From Polyangiaceae bacterium (GTDB taxonomy: Bacteria > Myxococcota_A > Polyangia > Polyangiales > Polyangiaceae), in NCBI GenBank assembly GCA_016933275.1, contig JAFGBI010000044.1:1-49420 (forward strand): a stretch of 49,420 bases of DNA. Direction: 5' to 3'. The notes beneath the pieces are model-generated. The model ran no database searches and was not told the origin of the DNA. It saw only the letters and a list, made by a program, of their open reading frames with translations. Of this stretch, positions 7,607 to 17,156 are shown piece after piece (the stretch's first letter is position 1; every line of letters starts with the position of its first letter). The position numbers and the translations under genes were made by a program.

Positions 7607-9556
7607 TTGTCTCCAACCCCGACCACGCTGAGAAGGCTTCGTCGCGCTGCGACTCGAGTCGTTCTACGCCAGCGGCTCGGCGAGCTCTGGCACCGGGTGA
7701 TGGTTCTTCTGCCCGTTCCCCTGGTCTACGCGATTGGGGCACTCACCTATGTCAAGGTCGGTCATCCGGATCCCGACATCCAGGCCCGGCTCCTGTGGGG
7801 CCTGGTCACCCTCCTGGTCCTCCTGGCTCTCGTTGCCGCCCATTCCTGGGTGCGCCGGCGGCCGCCGCTGATGGGGTCCCTGGCGCTCGATCGACACCAC
7901 CAGCTCGATGGTCGAGTGACCAATGCGCTCGCCTTCGCGGAGCTGCCGGCTGCTGCCCGCACGCCCTTGATGGAAGCTGCCATCCAGGACGCCCTCGCCA
8001 ACGCAGGGAGGCTCGTCCCCCGTCACGCCGCACCGTTGCGGCTGCCACACGAGGTTCCGCTCGTCGCCGTGCTGCTCGTGGGACTTGCCGCGGTTGCCCT
8101 CTTCGAGGTCCGCACCGTGCGCGAGCTGCCGCCGCCGCCCGTGGTACGGCCGATGGTGATGTCGCCGGACGACATTGAGCTCTTTCGAGAGCTCGCGGAG
8201 GAGCTCCAAGAGAAGTCCAAGGACGCGGAGAGCTTGGCGGCAGCCCGCAAGTTCAACCAGCTGATCGAGGATCTCGCGGAGCGGCGACTCGATCGTCGCG
8301 AGGCGTTCCAGCGGCTCGAGGAGCTGGAGCGAGAGCTCATGCGAGGCGCCGAGGCCGAGCAGAAGGCCCTCGAAGAGGGGCTGGCTGGGTTGGCCAAGGA
8401 GCTCGAGCAGAGCGCGCTCTCGCGGACGGTCGCCCAGGCTTTCGAGGAGAAGCGACTCGCCGACGCGGAGAAAGCCCTGCGGGCGCTCGCCGACCGGCTA
8501 CGCGACAAGAGGAAGCCACCGTCGAAAGCCGATCTCGAACGGCTGCGGGAGGCCCTTCGCAGAGCCAGCGAATCGAGCACTGCGCGTGAGCAGCGGCTCA
8601 GTGAAGAACGAAAGCGGGTGGCCGAGGAACGGGAACGCCTCCTCAAGAAGAAGCAGGAAGGTCTGGCAACTCCCCGCGAAAAGGAGGAGCTGGCCAAGCA
8701 GGAGCGTCAGCTCGAGCGACTCGATCGGGAGACGAAGCATGCCCGCGAGTCGCGGCGGAAGTTGACCCAGCTCGATCGGGAACTCGCTGAAGCCGCCCGC
8801 GACCTGATGGAAGCGGCCGGGCAGAGCGCAGATGATCTCGACCAAGCCGCCGAAGACGTGAATCGAATGGCCCGCGAGGAGATTTCCCAGGAGGAGAAGC
8901 GGGAGCTTCTGCGCAGGATGCGCGAGATGCGCGAGGTGCTCCGACAACAAGGCAAGGGCGGTGAACAGCAGATGGAGCGCATGCGGCGTTTCGCCGAGCG
9001 AGCCCGCGGGCAGCGGGGCGGCAGCCAACCTGGTCCGGGAAGGGCTGGAGCCGGTATGGACCCTGGCGGCGGCATCGTGCTCCGCACCGGGCCGGGCGGG
9101 ATCCCGATGCCCACCGAAGGTGCGGGTTCTTCAGGGCAGGGGAGCGGGAAGGGACTCCTGAACAAGGGCCAGGGCCAGGGCCAGGGCCAGGGTCAGGGCC
9201 AGGGTCAGGGCCAGGGCCAGCGTGGCGGCGGGGAGGGAGATCAGCGTTCGGATGGTGCCGGACGCGGCGGCCTCGAAGCCGGGCGTGGCCACGACACGAA
9301 CCTCACGGGAGACCCAAGCGAGGCGGGCGGCGAGGTGCAGGACGTCACCGCGGTCGCGGCCGACACGGGGGAAGGGACCGCCTCCAGTCAGGTCATCATG
9401 GGAGCTGCGGAACGCGGCTTCGTGGGTCGTGGGTACCGCGACGTCTTCACCGAGTACCGGACCGTAGCCGAGGAAGAAATGCGCGCGGATGAGATCCCGC
9501 CCGGCTATCGGTTCTACGTCCAGCGGTACTTCCAACTGATCCGGCCGCGTGAATGA
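7607..9556 (+). CDS. Large membrane-anchored coiled-coil protein of the MoxR cluster
   Basis: About 649 residues. Two N-terminal membrane segments (VMVLLPVPLVYAIGALTYV, then WGLVTLLVLLALVAAHSW) are followed by a third near residue 160 (VPLVAVLLVGLAAVALFEV). A very long charged region rich in Glu, Arg, Lys and Leu (~190-470) reads as extended coiled coil. A Gly-rich part then contains a run of Gln-Gly dipeptides, and the ordered C-terminus ends in YRFYVQRYFQLIRP. The layout resembles DUF4175-type proteins beside MoxR/VWA genes. TTG 7607 was chosen because GAGGAG lies at 7590-7595; an earlier TTG at 7583 would overlap that site. The MoxR gene starts 48 bp downstream, so it is the first gene of the cluster. 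Biochemical role unknown; probably a membrane scaffold for the MoxR/VWA complex. Confidence 0.75.
   Translation: MSPTPTTLRRLRRAATRVVLRQRLGELWHRVMVLLPVPLVYAIGALTYVKVGHPDPDIQARLLWGLVTLLVLLALVAAHSWVRRRPPLMGSLALDRHHQLDGRVTNALAFAELPAAARTPLMEAAIQDALANAGRLVPRHAAPLRLPHEVPLVAVLLVGLAAVALFEVRTVRELPPPPVVRPMVMSPDDIELFRELAEELQEKSKDAESLAAARKFNQLIEDLAERRLDRREAFQRLEELERELMRGAEAEQKALEEGLAGLAKELEQSALSRTVAQAFEEKRLADAEKALRALADRLRDKRKPPSKADLERLREALRRASESSTAREQRLSEERKRVAEERERLLKKKQEGLATPREKEELAKQERQLERLDRETKHARESRRKLTQLDRELAEAARDLMEAAGQSADDLDQAAEDVNRMAREEISQEEKRELLRRMREMREVLRQQGKGGEQQMERMRRFAERARGQRGGSQPGPGRAGAGMDPGGGIVLRTGPGGIPMPTEGAGSSGQGSGKGLLNKGQGQGQGQGQGQGQGQGQRGGGEGDQRSDGAGRGGLEAGRGHDTNLTGDPSEAGGEVQDVTAVAADTGEGTASSQVIMGAAERGFVGRGYRDVFTEYRTVAEEEMRADEIPPGYRFYVQRYFQLIRPRE
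9166..9219 (+). repeat. Hexanucleotide tandem repeat encoding Gln-Gly
   Basis: Nine units of GGGCCA or GGGTCA inside the coiled-coil gene give an alternating Gln-Gly run. The reading frame is kept for any unit number, so length may vary by slippage. Confidence 0.85.
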
Positions 9557-9604
9557 ACGACCCGCTGCGCGCCGTTTCCCCATCGCCCCCTGGAGGAGGC
9601 ACTC

Positions 9605-10606
9605 ATGAGCACCGTCCGAAGTGAAGAGAAGAGCGTGGAGGAGTTCCTGTCGCGAGTGGGAACCCTCCGTGAGCAGATCGCTCGGGTGATCGTCGGCAAT
9701 CGTGACGTCGTCGATGGGGTGCTCACCTGCATGCTCGCGGGATCCCACGCCCTGCTCGAGGGTGTGCCCGGGCTCGGCAAGACGATGCTCGTCCGCACGC
9801 TGGCGCAGGCGGTCGGTCTCGCGTTCTCCCGGATCCAGTTCACGCCCGACCTCATGCCTGCCGACATCATCGGGACCACGGTGCTCGACGAAGGTGCCGG
9901 CGGTCGGCAGGTCTTCGAGTTCCGGAAGGGACCGCTATTCGCCAACGTCATCCTCGCCGACGAAGTCAACCGCGCGACGCCCAAAACTCAGAGCGCCCTG
10001 CTCGAAGCGATGCAAGAGCAGCGGGTGACCGTCGGGCGTACGACGTACGAGCTAGATCCGCCGTACTTCGTGCTCGCGACCCAGAACCCGTTGGAGATGG
10101 AGGGCACGTACCCGTTGCCGGAAGCGCAACTCGACCGCTTCTTCTTCAAGCTCCACGTCCCGTTTCCTTCGCGGGAAGAGCTGCACGAGATCATCGAGCG
10201 CACCACCACCGAACACGAGGCTGCGGTCGATGTCGTACTCACGCGGGAGGAGATCCTCGCCATGCAACGGTTGGTGCGGACGGTTCCCGTTGCCCGGCAT
10301 GTCCAGGACTATGCGGTGCGTCTCCTGCAAGCGACCCACCCCGAGCTCAATTGTGCCACCACGAAGGTGCGGCGCTTCGTGCGTACGGGCGCCTCGCCCC
10401 GCGGCGCCCAGGCGATGCTCCTTGCAGCGAAGATCCGGACTCTCTTCGCGAACCGCTTCGCTGCGGCAATCGACGACGTGCGGGCAGTCGCTCCGGCCGC
10501 GCTTCGCCACCGGATCCTGCTCAATTTCGAGGGAGAGGCAGAGGGCGTGAAGACTGACGACGTCATCACCGAGCTCCTCGAGGAGCTGCCGGAGACGGTT
10601 CGGTGA
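9605..10606 (+). CDS. MoxR-family AAA+ ATPase
   Basis: 333 residues. Walker A is GVPGLGKT (53-60) and Walker B VILADEVNRA (115-124). TPKTQSALLEAMQE, the sensor region VLATQNPLEMEGTYPLPEAQLDRF and the C-terminal lid (ASPRGAQAML) follow the canonical MoxR order. MoxR ATPases act as chaperone-like motors that remodel partner complexes, often with DUF58 and VWA proteins encoded next to them, as here. A strong ribosome-binding site (GGAGGAG) lies 6 nt before the ATG. The DUF58 gene follows after 22 bp. Cytoplasmic. Family assignment is secure; the client is unknown. Confidence 0.96.
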   Translation: MSTVRSEEKSVEEFLSRVGTLREQIARVIVGNRDVVDGVLTCMLAGSHALLEGVPGLGKTMLVRTLAQAVGLAFSRIQFTPDLMPADIIGTTVLDEGAGGRQVFEFRKGPLFANVILADEVNRATPKTQSALLEAMQEQRVTVGRTTYELDPPYFVLATQNPLEMEGTYPLPEAQLDRFFFKLHVPFPSREELHEIIERTTTEHEAAVDVVLTREEILAMQRLVRTVPVARHVQDYAVRLLQATHPELNCATTKVRRFVRTGASPRGAQAMLLAAKIRTLFANRFAAAIDDVRAVAPAALRHRILLNFEGEAEGVKTDDVITELLEELPETVR

Positions 10607-10628
10607 GGATGCGCGCACCGGAGCAACG

Positions 10629-11582
10629 ATGAGGCTGCTCGAGTGGTTTCGCCGCGCGGCTGGCCCCGTATCCCGGCGGTTCGTCTCCGTGCGTCCTCCG
10701 CCACGGGAGGAATTGTTCGACGACGACTTCCAGCGCAAGCTCGAGACCCTCGCCATCGTCAGTCGGCGCGTCTTCGCCGGTCGCCTGCGCGCCGAGCGCC
10801 GAACGAAGAAGAAGGGCAGCGGCGTCGAGTTCGCCGACCACCGCGTGTACGTCCCCGGAGACGACTTCCGCTACGTCGATTGGAACGTCTACCAGCGCTT
10901 CGGTCGCCTGCTGGTACGTCTCTACGAGGAGGAGGAGGATCTCAGCATCTACTTCATCGTGGACTGCTCCACCTCCATGGGATTCGGCAATGGGCGGAGG
11001 TTCGACCAAGCTCGCCGCCTCTGCGCCGCGTTGGCCTATGTCGGCCTCGCGAATCTCGACCGCGTCACTATCGTCGGGGTGAGCGACGGTGTGGTGGCCA
11101 GGATGCCCACGACCCGCGGCAAAGGCCGGATCTTCAAGGTGCTCGGTTTTCTCCGCGAGCTCGAAGCGCGAGGCACGACCGATCTCGGTTCCGCGCTCAA
11201 GACCTTCGTCGCCCAGCACAAACGTCGCGGTCTTGCGGTGCTGTTCAGCGATCTCTACGACCACGAAGGGTTCGCGAATGGCATCAACGTGCTCCGCTAC
11301 AACAAGTTCGAGCCCTACGTGATCCACCTCGTCGATCCGCGGGAGGACCGTCCCGCGCTGCGCGGCGACGTGCGGATCTACGACTGCGAGACGGGCGAGG
11401 AGCGAGAGGTGACGGTGACCGACCGCGTTCTGGAGCGGATGGCGCAGGCGCAGGCCGAATACCGAGCAGAGGCGGAGCGCTTCTGCACCCGGAACCAGGT
11501 GGCCTACTTTCCGGCCGAGGTCGACGCGCCCTTTGACGAGCTCATCCTACGGGTCTTTCGCCGGGGAGGGTTTCTCCGCTGA
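10629..11582 (+). CDS. DUF58 domain protein (VWA-like fold)
   Basis: 317 residues. The DUF58 signature VYVPGDDFRYVDWNVYQRF is followed by LLVRLYEEEEDLSIYFIVDCSTSM. The latter contains a DxSxS metal-ion-dependent adhesion-type motif (DCSTS), so the domain is a von Willebrand factor A-like fold. The ending (AYFPAEVDAPFDELILRVFRRGGFLR) is typical of the family. DUF58 proteins are usual partners of MoxR ATPases. The next gene starts inside its stop codon (TGATG at 11580-11584), so the two are translationally coupled. Confidence 0.93.
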   Translation: MRLLEWFRRAAGPVSRRFVSVRPPPREELFDDDFQRKLETLAIVSRRVFAGRLRAERRTKKKGSGVEFADHRVYVPGDDFRYVDWNVYQRFGRLLVRLYEEEEDLSIYFIVDCSTSMGFGNGRRFDQARRLCAALAYVGLANLDRVTIVGVSDGVVARMPTTRGKGRIFKVLGFLRELEARGTTDLGSALKTFVAQHKRRGLAVLFSDLYDHEGFANGINVLRYNKFEPYVIHLVDPREDRPALRGDVRIYDCETGEEREVTVTDRVLERMAQAQAEYRAEAERFCTRNQVAYFPAEVDAPFDELILRVFRRGGFLR

Positions 11583-13471
11583 TGGTCTTCACTGGGCTGC
11601 CGCTCGCGACTCTGCTCCCGCTCGCCGGCGTGGCGGCGGCCATTGTCGTGTTCTTTTACGTCCTGAAGCTCCGCCGGCGCCCCGTGGCCGTCCCCTTCGC
11701 GCGGATCTGGGAACGCATCCTTCGGGACCAGGAGGCGACACACCTCTTCTCGCAGCTCAAGCGCCTGCTCTCGCTCCTGCTTCAACTCGTCTTGCTCACA
11801 CTGTTGCTCATGGCGCTGGGCGACCCCCGCCTCGCGCAGACCCTCCTCGAGGGGCGCAGCACCGTGGTGCTCGTCGATACGAGCGCGTCGATGAAGGCGC
11901 TCGACGTGGCGCCATCGCGGCTCGGGGCTGCACGCGAGGAGGTGCGTCGCCTGGTGGGGTCGCTCGCCAACGCCGATCGTGTCCTGGTGGCTCGGATGGA
12001 CGCGACGGTCGCTCCGCTCTCCACCATGACCGACGATACGGCGGCACTGGAAGCTGCGGTGGACGCCCTCGCGCCCACCGACACGCGCGCCGACCTCGCG
12101 CAGGGCCTTGCCTTCGCCCTCGACGTGCTTCGCGGTCTGCCGCACCCGGAGATCGTCGTGGTGGGCGACGGGGCCTACGGCGATCTGGCGGCGGTCAATG
12201 CGCAGGTTGCGCTCGGTGACATGCCGGTTCGCTTCATTCCCCTCGGGAAGGAGCAGCGCAACGTCGCCATTACGCAGTTTTCGGTGCGCCGCTACCCGCT
12301 CGACAAGTCGCGCCATGAGGCGCTGCTCGAGGTCACGAACACGAACGACGTGCCCGCCGACGTTGAGCTCACCCTGTTGGGGGACGGAGACGTCGTGGAC
12401 GTCACCCGGCTGAAACTCGGCCCTCGCGAACGGCTCCCGCGGTTCTATGCCGACCTCGCAGGTGCCAACCGCACCATCGAGGCGCGCATCACCCTCACCG
12501 GTGGCGATCGAGACTACCTCCCGGCGGACGACCACGCCTACGCGCTGATGCCGGAGCGGCGACGGGCGCGGGTGCTCGTGGTGACGTCGGGGAACACCTA
12601 CCTCGAGGCGGCGCTCCTGCTCGACGAGTACCTCGACGTTACCTTGATCGAACCTGCCCGCTACCCTCCGCCGGGCGCCTTCGACGTCACGATCTTCGAC
12701 GGCGTCGCGCCAGCGCTCGCAGCGGGGACTGGGGCTGCGCTCTACCTCGATCCTCCGGCGGAGGGGGGCCCCGTCGTGCCGGACCGCGCCGTAGACGAGC
12801 TTTTTGGCTTCGACGAGTGGGACAGGAAGAGTCCGCTGGTGCGTTGGATGGCGATGGCCGACATTCAGGTCGCGAGCGGTCACACCCTGCATCCCGGGCC
12901 GGGTGATCGTGTGGTGGGTGCGAGCGAGCACGGCCCCATCCTGGTGTCCGGCACCCGGGGTGGACGCCCCTTCGTGGCGCTCGGCTTCGATCCCAGGCGG
13001 AGCGATCTCGTGCTGCGCGTCGCCTGGCCGCTCTTCATCCTGAACACGATCGACCACTTCGTACAGGAGGACGCGAGCTACATCTCGTCGTTCCGCACCG
13101 GCGACGTCTGGCGGATCCCGACGCCCAGCTCGGCCAGCCTCGCGGAGCTGCGCGACCCGTCCGGGCGGACTCGATCGGTGCCCGTGCAGCATGGCCGTGC
13201 GGTACACTTCGGCGATCAGGCGGGCTTCTACGAGCTGGTGGTGCCCGGCGAACCCGAGGCCGCGAAGATCGGGTTCGCTGGAAATCTCGTCGATCTGGCC
13301 GAGAGTGAGATCGCACCGCGCACGGAGCTCGGGCTGGGTGCACCGCCACCGGCGGCTCGGACGGCCCTCTCCCCTGGAATTCGGCGGGATATCTGGGTCT
13401 ACCTCGTCGCGGCCGTGCTCCTCCTGTCGGCGATCGAGTGGTTCACCTTCCACCGACGGGTGACGGTATGA
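11582..13471 (+). CDS. BatA-like membrane VWA-domain protein
   Basis: 629 residues. Two N-terminal membrane segments (~7-29 and ~61-80) flank a BatA-type cytoplasmic loop. A von Willebrand factor A domain starts at STVVLVDTSASM, with the DTSAS metal site at 99-103. The middle half is a predicted beta-rich extracytoplasmic region. One C-terminal membrane helix (IWVYLVAAVLLLSAIEW) closes the protein. This is the aerotolerance-related BatA/DUF-type architecture seen in MoxR operons. Its start overlaps the DUF58 stop, and its own stop overlaps the next start (ATGA at 13468), so production of the three proteins appears tightly linked. Confidence 0.9.
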   Translation: MVFTGLPLATLLPLAGVAAAIVVFFYVLKLRRRPVAVPFARIWERILRDQEATHLFSQLKRLLSLLLQLVLLTLLLMALGDPRLAQTLLEGRSTVVLVDTSASMKALDVAPSRLGAAREEVRRLVGSLANADRVLVARMDATVAPLSTMTDDTAALEAAVDALAPTDTRADLAQGLAFALDVLRGLPHPEIVVVGDGAYGDLAAVNAQVALGDMPVRFIPLGKEQRNVAITQFSVRRYPLDKSRHEALLEVTNTNDVPADVELTLLGDGDVVDVTRLKLGPRERLPRFYADLAGANRTIEARITLTGGDRDYLPADDHAYALMPERRRARVLVVTSGNTYLEAALLLDEYLDVTLIEPARYPPPGAFDVTIFDGVAPALAAGTGAALYLDPPAEGGPVVPDRAVDELFGFDEWDRKSPLVRWMAMADIQVASGHTLHPGPGDRVVGASEHGPILVSGTRGGRPFVALGFDPRRSDLVLRVAWPLFILNTIDHFVQEDASYISSFRTGDVWRIPTPSSASLAELRDPSGRTRSVPVQHGRAVHFGDQAGFYELVVPGEPEAAKIGFAGNLVDLAESEIAPRTELGLGAPPPAARTALSPGIRRDIWVYLVAAVLLLSAIEWFTFHRRVTV

Positions 13472-16257
13472 GCCCGCGTGTTCGAAGTGGCCTCTGGGCG
13501 CTCGCCCTCGTGGTCCTGTCTGGTGGGCTCGCGTGGCTCTACCGCGACCTGGTGTTGGGGGCGCCGGAGTCCGCGTTCGAGTGGGTCCGCAACGGCATCA
13601 CCTATGAGCTCCTCGATCCCCGGCCGCTCGGGGTGCTCCTGCTGGCTCCGCTCCTGCTCTACGTTCTCGGCCGGTCGCTGGCCGATCTCCCCTGGCAGCA
13701 ACGGGTGCTCGCGTTCTTGCTGCGGGTAGGCTTCCTGCTCGTCCTCGGGCTCGGGCTCTCGCGGCTGGTGCGGACCGCAGAGAGCCACCACATCGCCACC
13801 GTGTTCGTCTTGGATGTCAGCGACTCGGTGGCCGACGAGGCGCTCGAGGACGCGCGCGCTGCGGTCGCGCGTTTGGTCGAGGGCAAGCGCGGCGACGATG
13901 TCGTCAAGCTCATCACCTTCGCCCGGCGCCCGCGGCTGGTGGAGCTCCCGTTCGAGCGGGGAAAGGTAGCTGTCCCCCCCGTCGCCGCGCTGCGCCACGC
14001 GACCGAACCGGGGGCCAGGGAGAGCGAGAAGCCGTCGGCGGGGAGCGACCTGCAGGCAGCGCTCCAGCTTGCATACGGCGTCTTCCCGCCTGGCCACCTC
14101 AAGCGCGTCGTGCTGATGAGCGACGGTGTCGAGACGGAAGGGAACGTCCTCGCCGAGGCCAATCGGGCGCGGGACCTCGGTGTACGCCTCCACACTCTGC
14201 CCTACCGCCGCCCGCCGCCCGCGGAGATCGCCGTCCGCGAGCTCCGGATGCCGGACAAGGTCGAGATCGGCGAGCCATTCACGGTGGTCGCCGACCTTTA
14301 CTCCAGCCGCCCCGCACGAGCGCGGGCGCGCCTCTACCAGGGAGAGACTCTGAATGGGCTCGACGGCGTCCGGGAGGTCAAGCTCGAGTCTGGCACGAAC
14401 GAGCTCGAATTCCAGTCGGTGGTGCGAGTGGGTGGTACCGTTACCTATCGGCTCGCGCTCGATCAAGTGAGCCGCGACGAGTTTGCGGAGAACAACGGAT
14501 ACTCGGCCACGCTCGACGTGCCCGGTCGTCCTGCCGTGCTCTACGTGGAGGGACAGCCCCAGCGCGCGAGCTACCTTTCGAGCGCGCTCACTGCACAGCA
14601 GTTCGACGTCGACGTTCGCTCCGCCAGCGGGTTCCCCGGCTCGATCCAGGAGCTCGAGCGCTTCGATTTCGTCATCCTCTCCGACACCCCGCGCGAAGCG
14701 GTGAGCATCTCCTCCCAGGAGCTCATCTCGCGGTATGTTCGCGATCTCGGGGGCGGGTTCCTCTTCGCCGGCGGTGCGGCTGGGTTCGGGCTCGGCGGCT
14801 GGGCGCACACGGCCATCGAGCGCATTCTCCCGGTCCGGATGGACGCCGAACGGCGCAAGGACATGCCAGGCGTCGCGATGATGTTGGTGATCGACCGCTC
14901 CGGGTCGATGACCGGATTGCCGCTGGAGATGGCGAAGGCGGCTTGCAAGGCCACGGTGAGCACCCTCCAGGGAGACGACCTCGTCGGCGTCATCGCCTTC
15001 GACTCGGAGCCGGTTCGCTACGTCAAGATACAGCCCGCCCGGTACCGCAGCCGCATCCAGAACGATATCCTGCGCATCCAGCCAGGCGGCGGCACGGAGA
15101 TCTTCCCGGCGCTGGATATGGGCTACCAGGACATCTCGGTCGCGCAGGCGCGCAAGAAGCACGTCATTCTGCTGAGCGATGGGCGCTCGCCGACCCAGGG
15201 GCTCATGGACTTGGTTCAGGCGATGATCGCGGAGTCGATCACCCTGACCACCGTGGGGCTCGGCGACGGCGCCGACGGGGAACTGCTGCGGTCACTAGCG
15301 GACGCCGGGGGCGGCCGCTATCACGCGGTCCCCGATCCGAACTCCTTGCCTCGGATCTTCACCCGAGAGACTGAGCTTGTGGCGCGGCAGGCCGCGGTCG
15401 AGGAGTGGTTCCCGGTGCAGCAGGTCAGCCCAGCGGCCTTCCTGAAGGGGATCGCCATCAACGCTGCCCCGCTCCTCCATGGCTATGTCGCGACGCAGCT
15501 CAAGGGGCCGCCGGCGCAGCTCATCCTCGCGAGTGATCTCGGAGAGCCCATCCTGGCCCGCTGGCGGGTGGGATTGGGGCAGACGCTCGCCTGGACCAGC
15601 GACGTCAAGAACCTGTGGGCGGTGGACTGGTTGCGTTGGCCCGCCTACGGAAAATTCTGGGGACAGCTCGTGCGCGAGCACATGCGCCGCCATGACCGGC
15701 GTGAGCTCCCAATGAAGGTCGAGGTCGAGGGTGGTCGCCTCCACGCGGTCGTCGACGCCTTCACCCTCGACGAGCGCTTCGACAACTCGTTGCACTCGAC
15801 CCTCGCCGTAGTCGGCCCCGAGCCCAAGGGCGAACGCCGCGAGGTGGCGTTTGCCCAGACCGCGCCGGGTCGCTACGAAACATGGTTCCCCCTCGATCGC
15901 TATGGCTCCTTTCGGCTCCACGCCACCCACCGCAAGGAGGACCGGGAGGGGGGCCTCAAGACCTTCGCGGAGAGCTTCGGTCACGTCTCGAACCCCTATC
16001 CCCGTGAGTACGCGACCTTCGAGCCCGACCTCCAGCGCCTCGAGCGAGCCGCGCAGGCGGGTGGCGGCAAGGTGGACCCGACCCCCGAGACCCTGTTCGA
16101 TCCCGGGGACGAGAAGATAATCTACCAGGAGGCGCTCTGGAACCGCTTCGTCCTGGCGGCGATCTTGCTCTTCCTCCTCGACCTGCTTGTTCGTCGTGTT
16201 CGCATCTTCGACCGAAAGTTCGTACCCAAGCGGGCGCAGCGCCGGGCGTTCGGATGA
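13468..16257 (+). CDS. Large membrane protein with two VWA domains around a GATase1-like domain
   Basis: 929 residues starting at ATG 13468 in an ATGA overlap. Three membrane segments come first (~8-25, 51-68, 80-100). A first VWA-like domain begins at TVFVLDVSDS (111-120). Then come beta-rich repeats, a class-I glutamine-amidotransferase-like domain (PAVLYVEGQPQRASYL at ~355-370 to GGFLFAGGAAGFG) and a second VWA domain with a better metal site (LVIDRSGSMTG, 473-483). A C-terminal membrane helix (FVLAAILLFLLDLLV) follows. The GATase-like part shows no clear catalytic Cys, so it is probably structural. It is the last gene of the MoxR cluster proper; the exporter genes start 151 bp later. Confidence 0.9.
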   Translation: MSPRVRSGLWALALVVLSGGLAWLYRDLVLGAPESAFEWVRNGITYELLDPRPLGVLLLAPLLLYVLGRSLADLPWQQRVLAFLLRVGFLLVLGLGLSRLVRTAESHHIATVFVLDVSDSVADEALEDARAAVARLVEGKRGDDVVKLITFARRPRLVELPFERGKVAVPPVAALRHATEPGARESEKPSAGSDLQAALQLAYGVFPPGHLKRVVLMSDGVETEGNVLAEANRARDLGVRLHTLPYRRPPPAEIAVRELRMPDKVEIGEPFTVVADLYSSRPARARARLYQGETLNGLDGVREVKLESGTNELEFQSVVRVGGTVTYRLALDQVSRDEFAENNGYSATLDVPGRPAVLYVEGQPQRASYLSSALTAQQFDVDVRSASGFPGSIQELERFDFVILSDTPREAVSISSQELISRYVRDLGGGFLFAGGAAGFGLGGWAHTAIERILPVRMDAERRKDMPGVAMMLVIDRSGSMTGLPLEMAKAACKATVSTLQGDDLVGVIAFDSEPVRYVKIQPARYRSRIQNDILRIQPGGGTEIFPALDMGYQDISVAQARKKHVILLSDGRSPTQGLMDLVQAMIAESITLTTVGLGDGADGELLRSLADAGGGRYHAVPDPNSLPRIFTRETELVARQAAVEEWFPVQQVSPAAFLKGIAINAAPLLHGYVATQLKGPPAQLILASDLGEPILARWRVGLGQTLAWTSDVKNLWAVDWLRWPAYGKFWGQLVREHMRRHDRRELPMKVEVEGGRLHAVVDAFTLDERFDNSLHSTLAVVGPEPKGERREVAFAQTAPGRYETWFPLDRYGSFRLHATHRKEDREGGLKTFAESFGHVSNPYPREYATFEPDLQRLERAAQAGGGKVDPTPETLFDPGDEKIIYQEALWNRFVLAAILLFLLDLLVRRVRIFDRKFVPKRAQRRAFG

Positions 16258-16408
16258 GGTTCCGTTCGGTGGCGTTTCCGCGGTTCGATGTCGCGAGTGG
16301 CCGCGTTCGAGCCCCGTCGCAACGCGGCGCCGGCGGCGGCCACGGGGTGCGACCGAAGTATGCCTGGCGGGTTGACTCCCCCTTCCCGCAGCTGCAAGAC
16401 GGCTGGCG

Positions 16409-17140
16409 GTGACCTCTCCACTGGAGAATCCGGCCGCGGTTCCTGTGATCGAGGCCCGCGGGCTCACCAAGATCTACCAGATGGGCGAGGTCGAGGTACC
16501 CGCGCTCCGCGGAGTGGATTTCGTCCTCGGTGAAGGGGAGTTCGTCGTTCTCCTCGGGGCTTCGGGGAGCGGAAAGTCCACGCTCCTGAACCTTCTGGGT
16601 GGCCTCGATGTCCCCACGGACGGCTGGCTCGCCTATCGTGGTCGTGAGCTGACCCACCTCGGGGAAGCGGGTCTCACCGCGTATCGCCGCCACCACGTCG
16701 GGTTCGTCTTCCAGTTCTACAACCTGATCCCTAGCTTGACCGCGCTCGAGAACGTTGCCCTGGTGACCGAGATCGCCGAAGACCCCCTGAGCCCGGCCGA
16801 AGCGCTCGAGCTCGTCGGGCTCGGCCCGCGGCGGGACCACTTTCCGTCGCAGCTCTCCGGCGGGGAACAACAGCGGGTCGCCATCGCGCGGGCGATCGCC
16901 AAGCGGCCCGACGTGCTCCTCTGCGACGAGCCCACCGGAGCCCTTGACTTCCAGACCGGTGTCCTCGTGCTCGAGGTGATCGAACGGGTCAACGCGGAGC
17001 TCGGGACCACCACGGCCGTGATCACGCACAACGCCCCGGTGGCCCGCATCGCCGATCGGGTGGTGATGCTGGCTGACGGCTTGGTTCATGGGGTGGAGGC
17101 CAACGCGACTCGGGTCCCTGCGAGCGAGCTCACCTGGTGA
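16409..17140 (+). CDS. ABC transporter ATPase (MacB/LolD type)
   Basis: 243 residues. Walker A is GASGSGKST (50-58), the Q-loop region [13 protein letters not shown], the signature LSGGEQQR (149-156), Walker B LLCDEP with TGALD, and the switch His in AVITHN. The [11 protein letters not shown] and TGALD segments mark the LolD/MacB/FtsE branch that works with FtsX-type permeases. A permease and a membrane-fusion protein follow directly, so it powers a tripartite-like exporter. Start is GTG 16409. It is on the same strand as the MoxR cluster and could share its transcript. Confidence 0.95.
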   Translation: MTSPLENPAAVPVIEARGLTKIYQMGEVEVPALRGVDFVLGEGEFVVLLGASGSGKSTLLNLLGGLDVPTDGWLAYRGRELTHLGEAGLTAYRRHHVGFVFQFYNLIPSLTALENVALVTEIAEDPLSPAEALELVGLGPRRDHFPSQLSGGEQQRVAIARAIAKRPDVLLCDEPTGALDFQTGVLVLEVIERVNAELGTTTAVITHNAPVARIADRVVMLADGLVHGVEANATRVPASELTW

Positions 17141-17156
17141 GCCTTGGTGGAGGTGA

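Noticed and set aside
16372..16400. Promoter for the exporter genes (TTGACT with CAAGAC)
   Set aside because: The -10 hexamer is too poor to call, so the exporter may be transcribed from the MoxR cluster.
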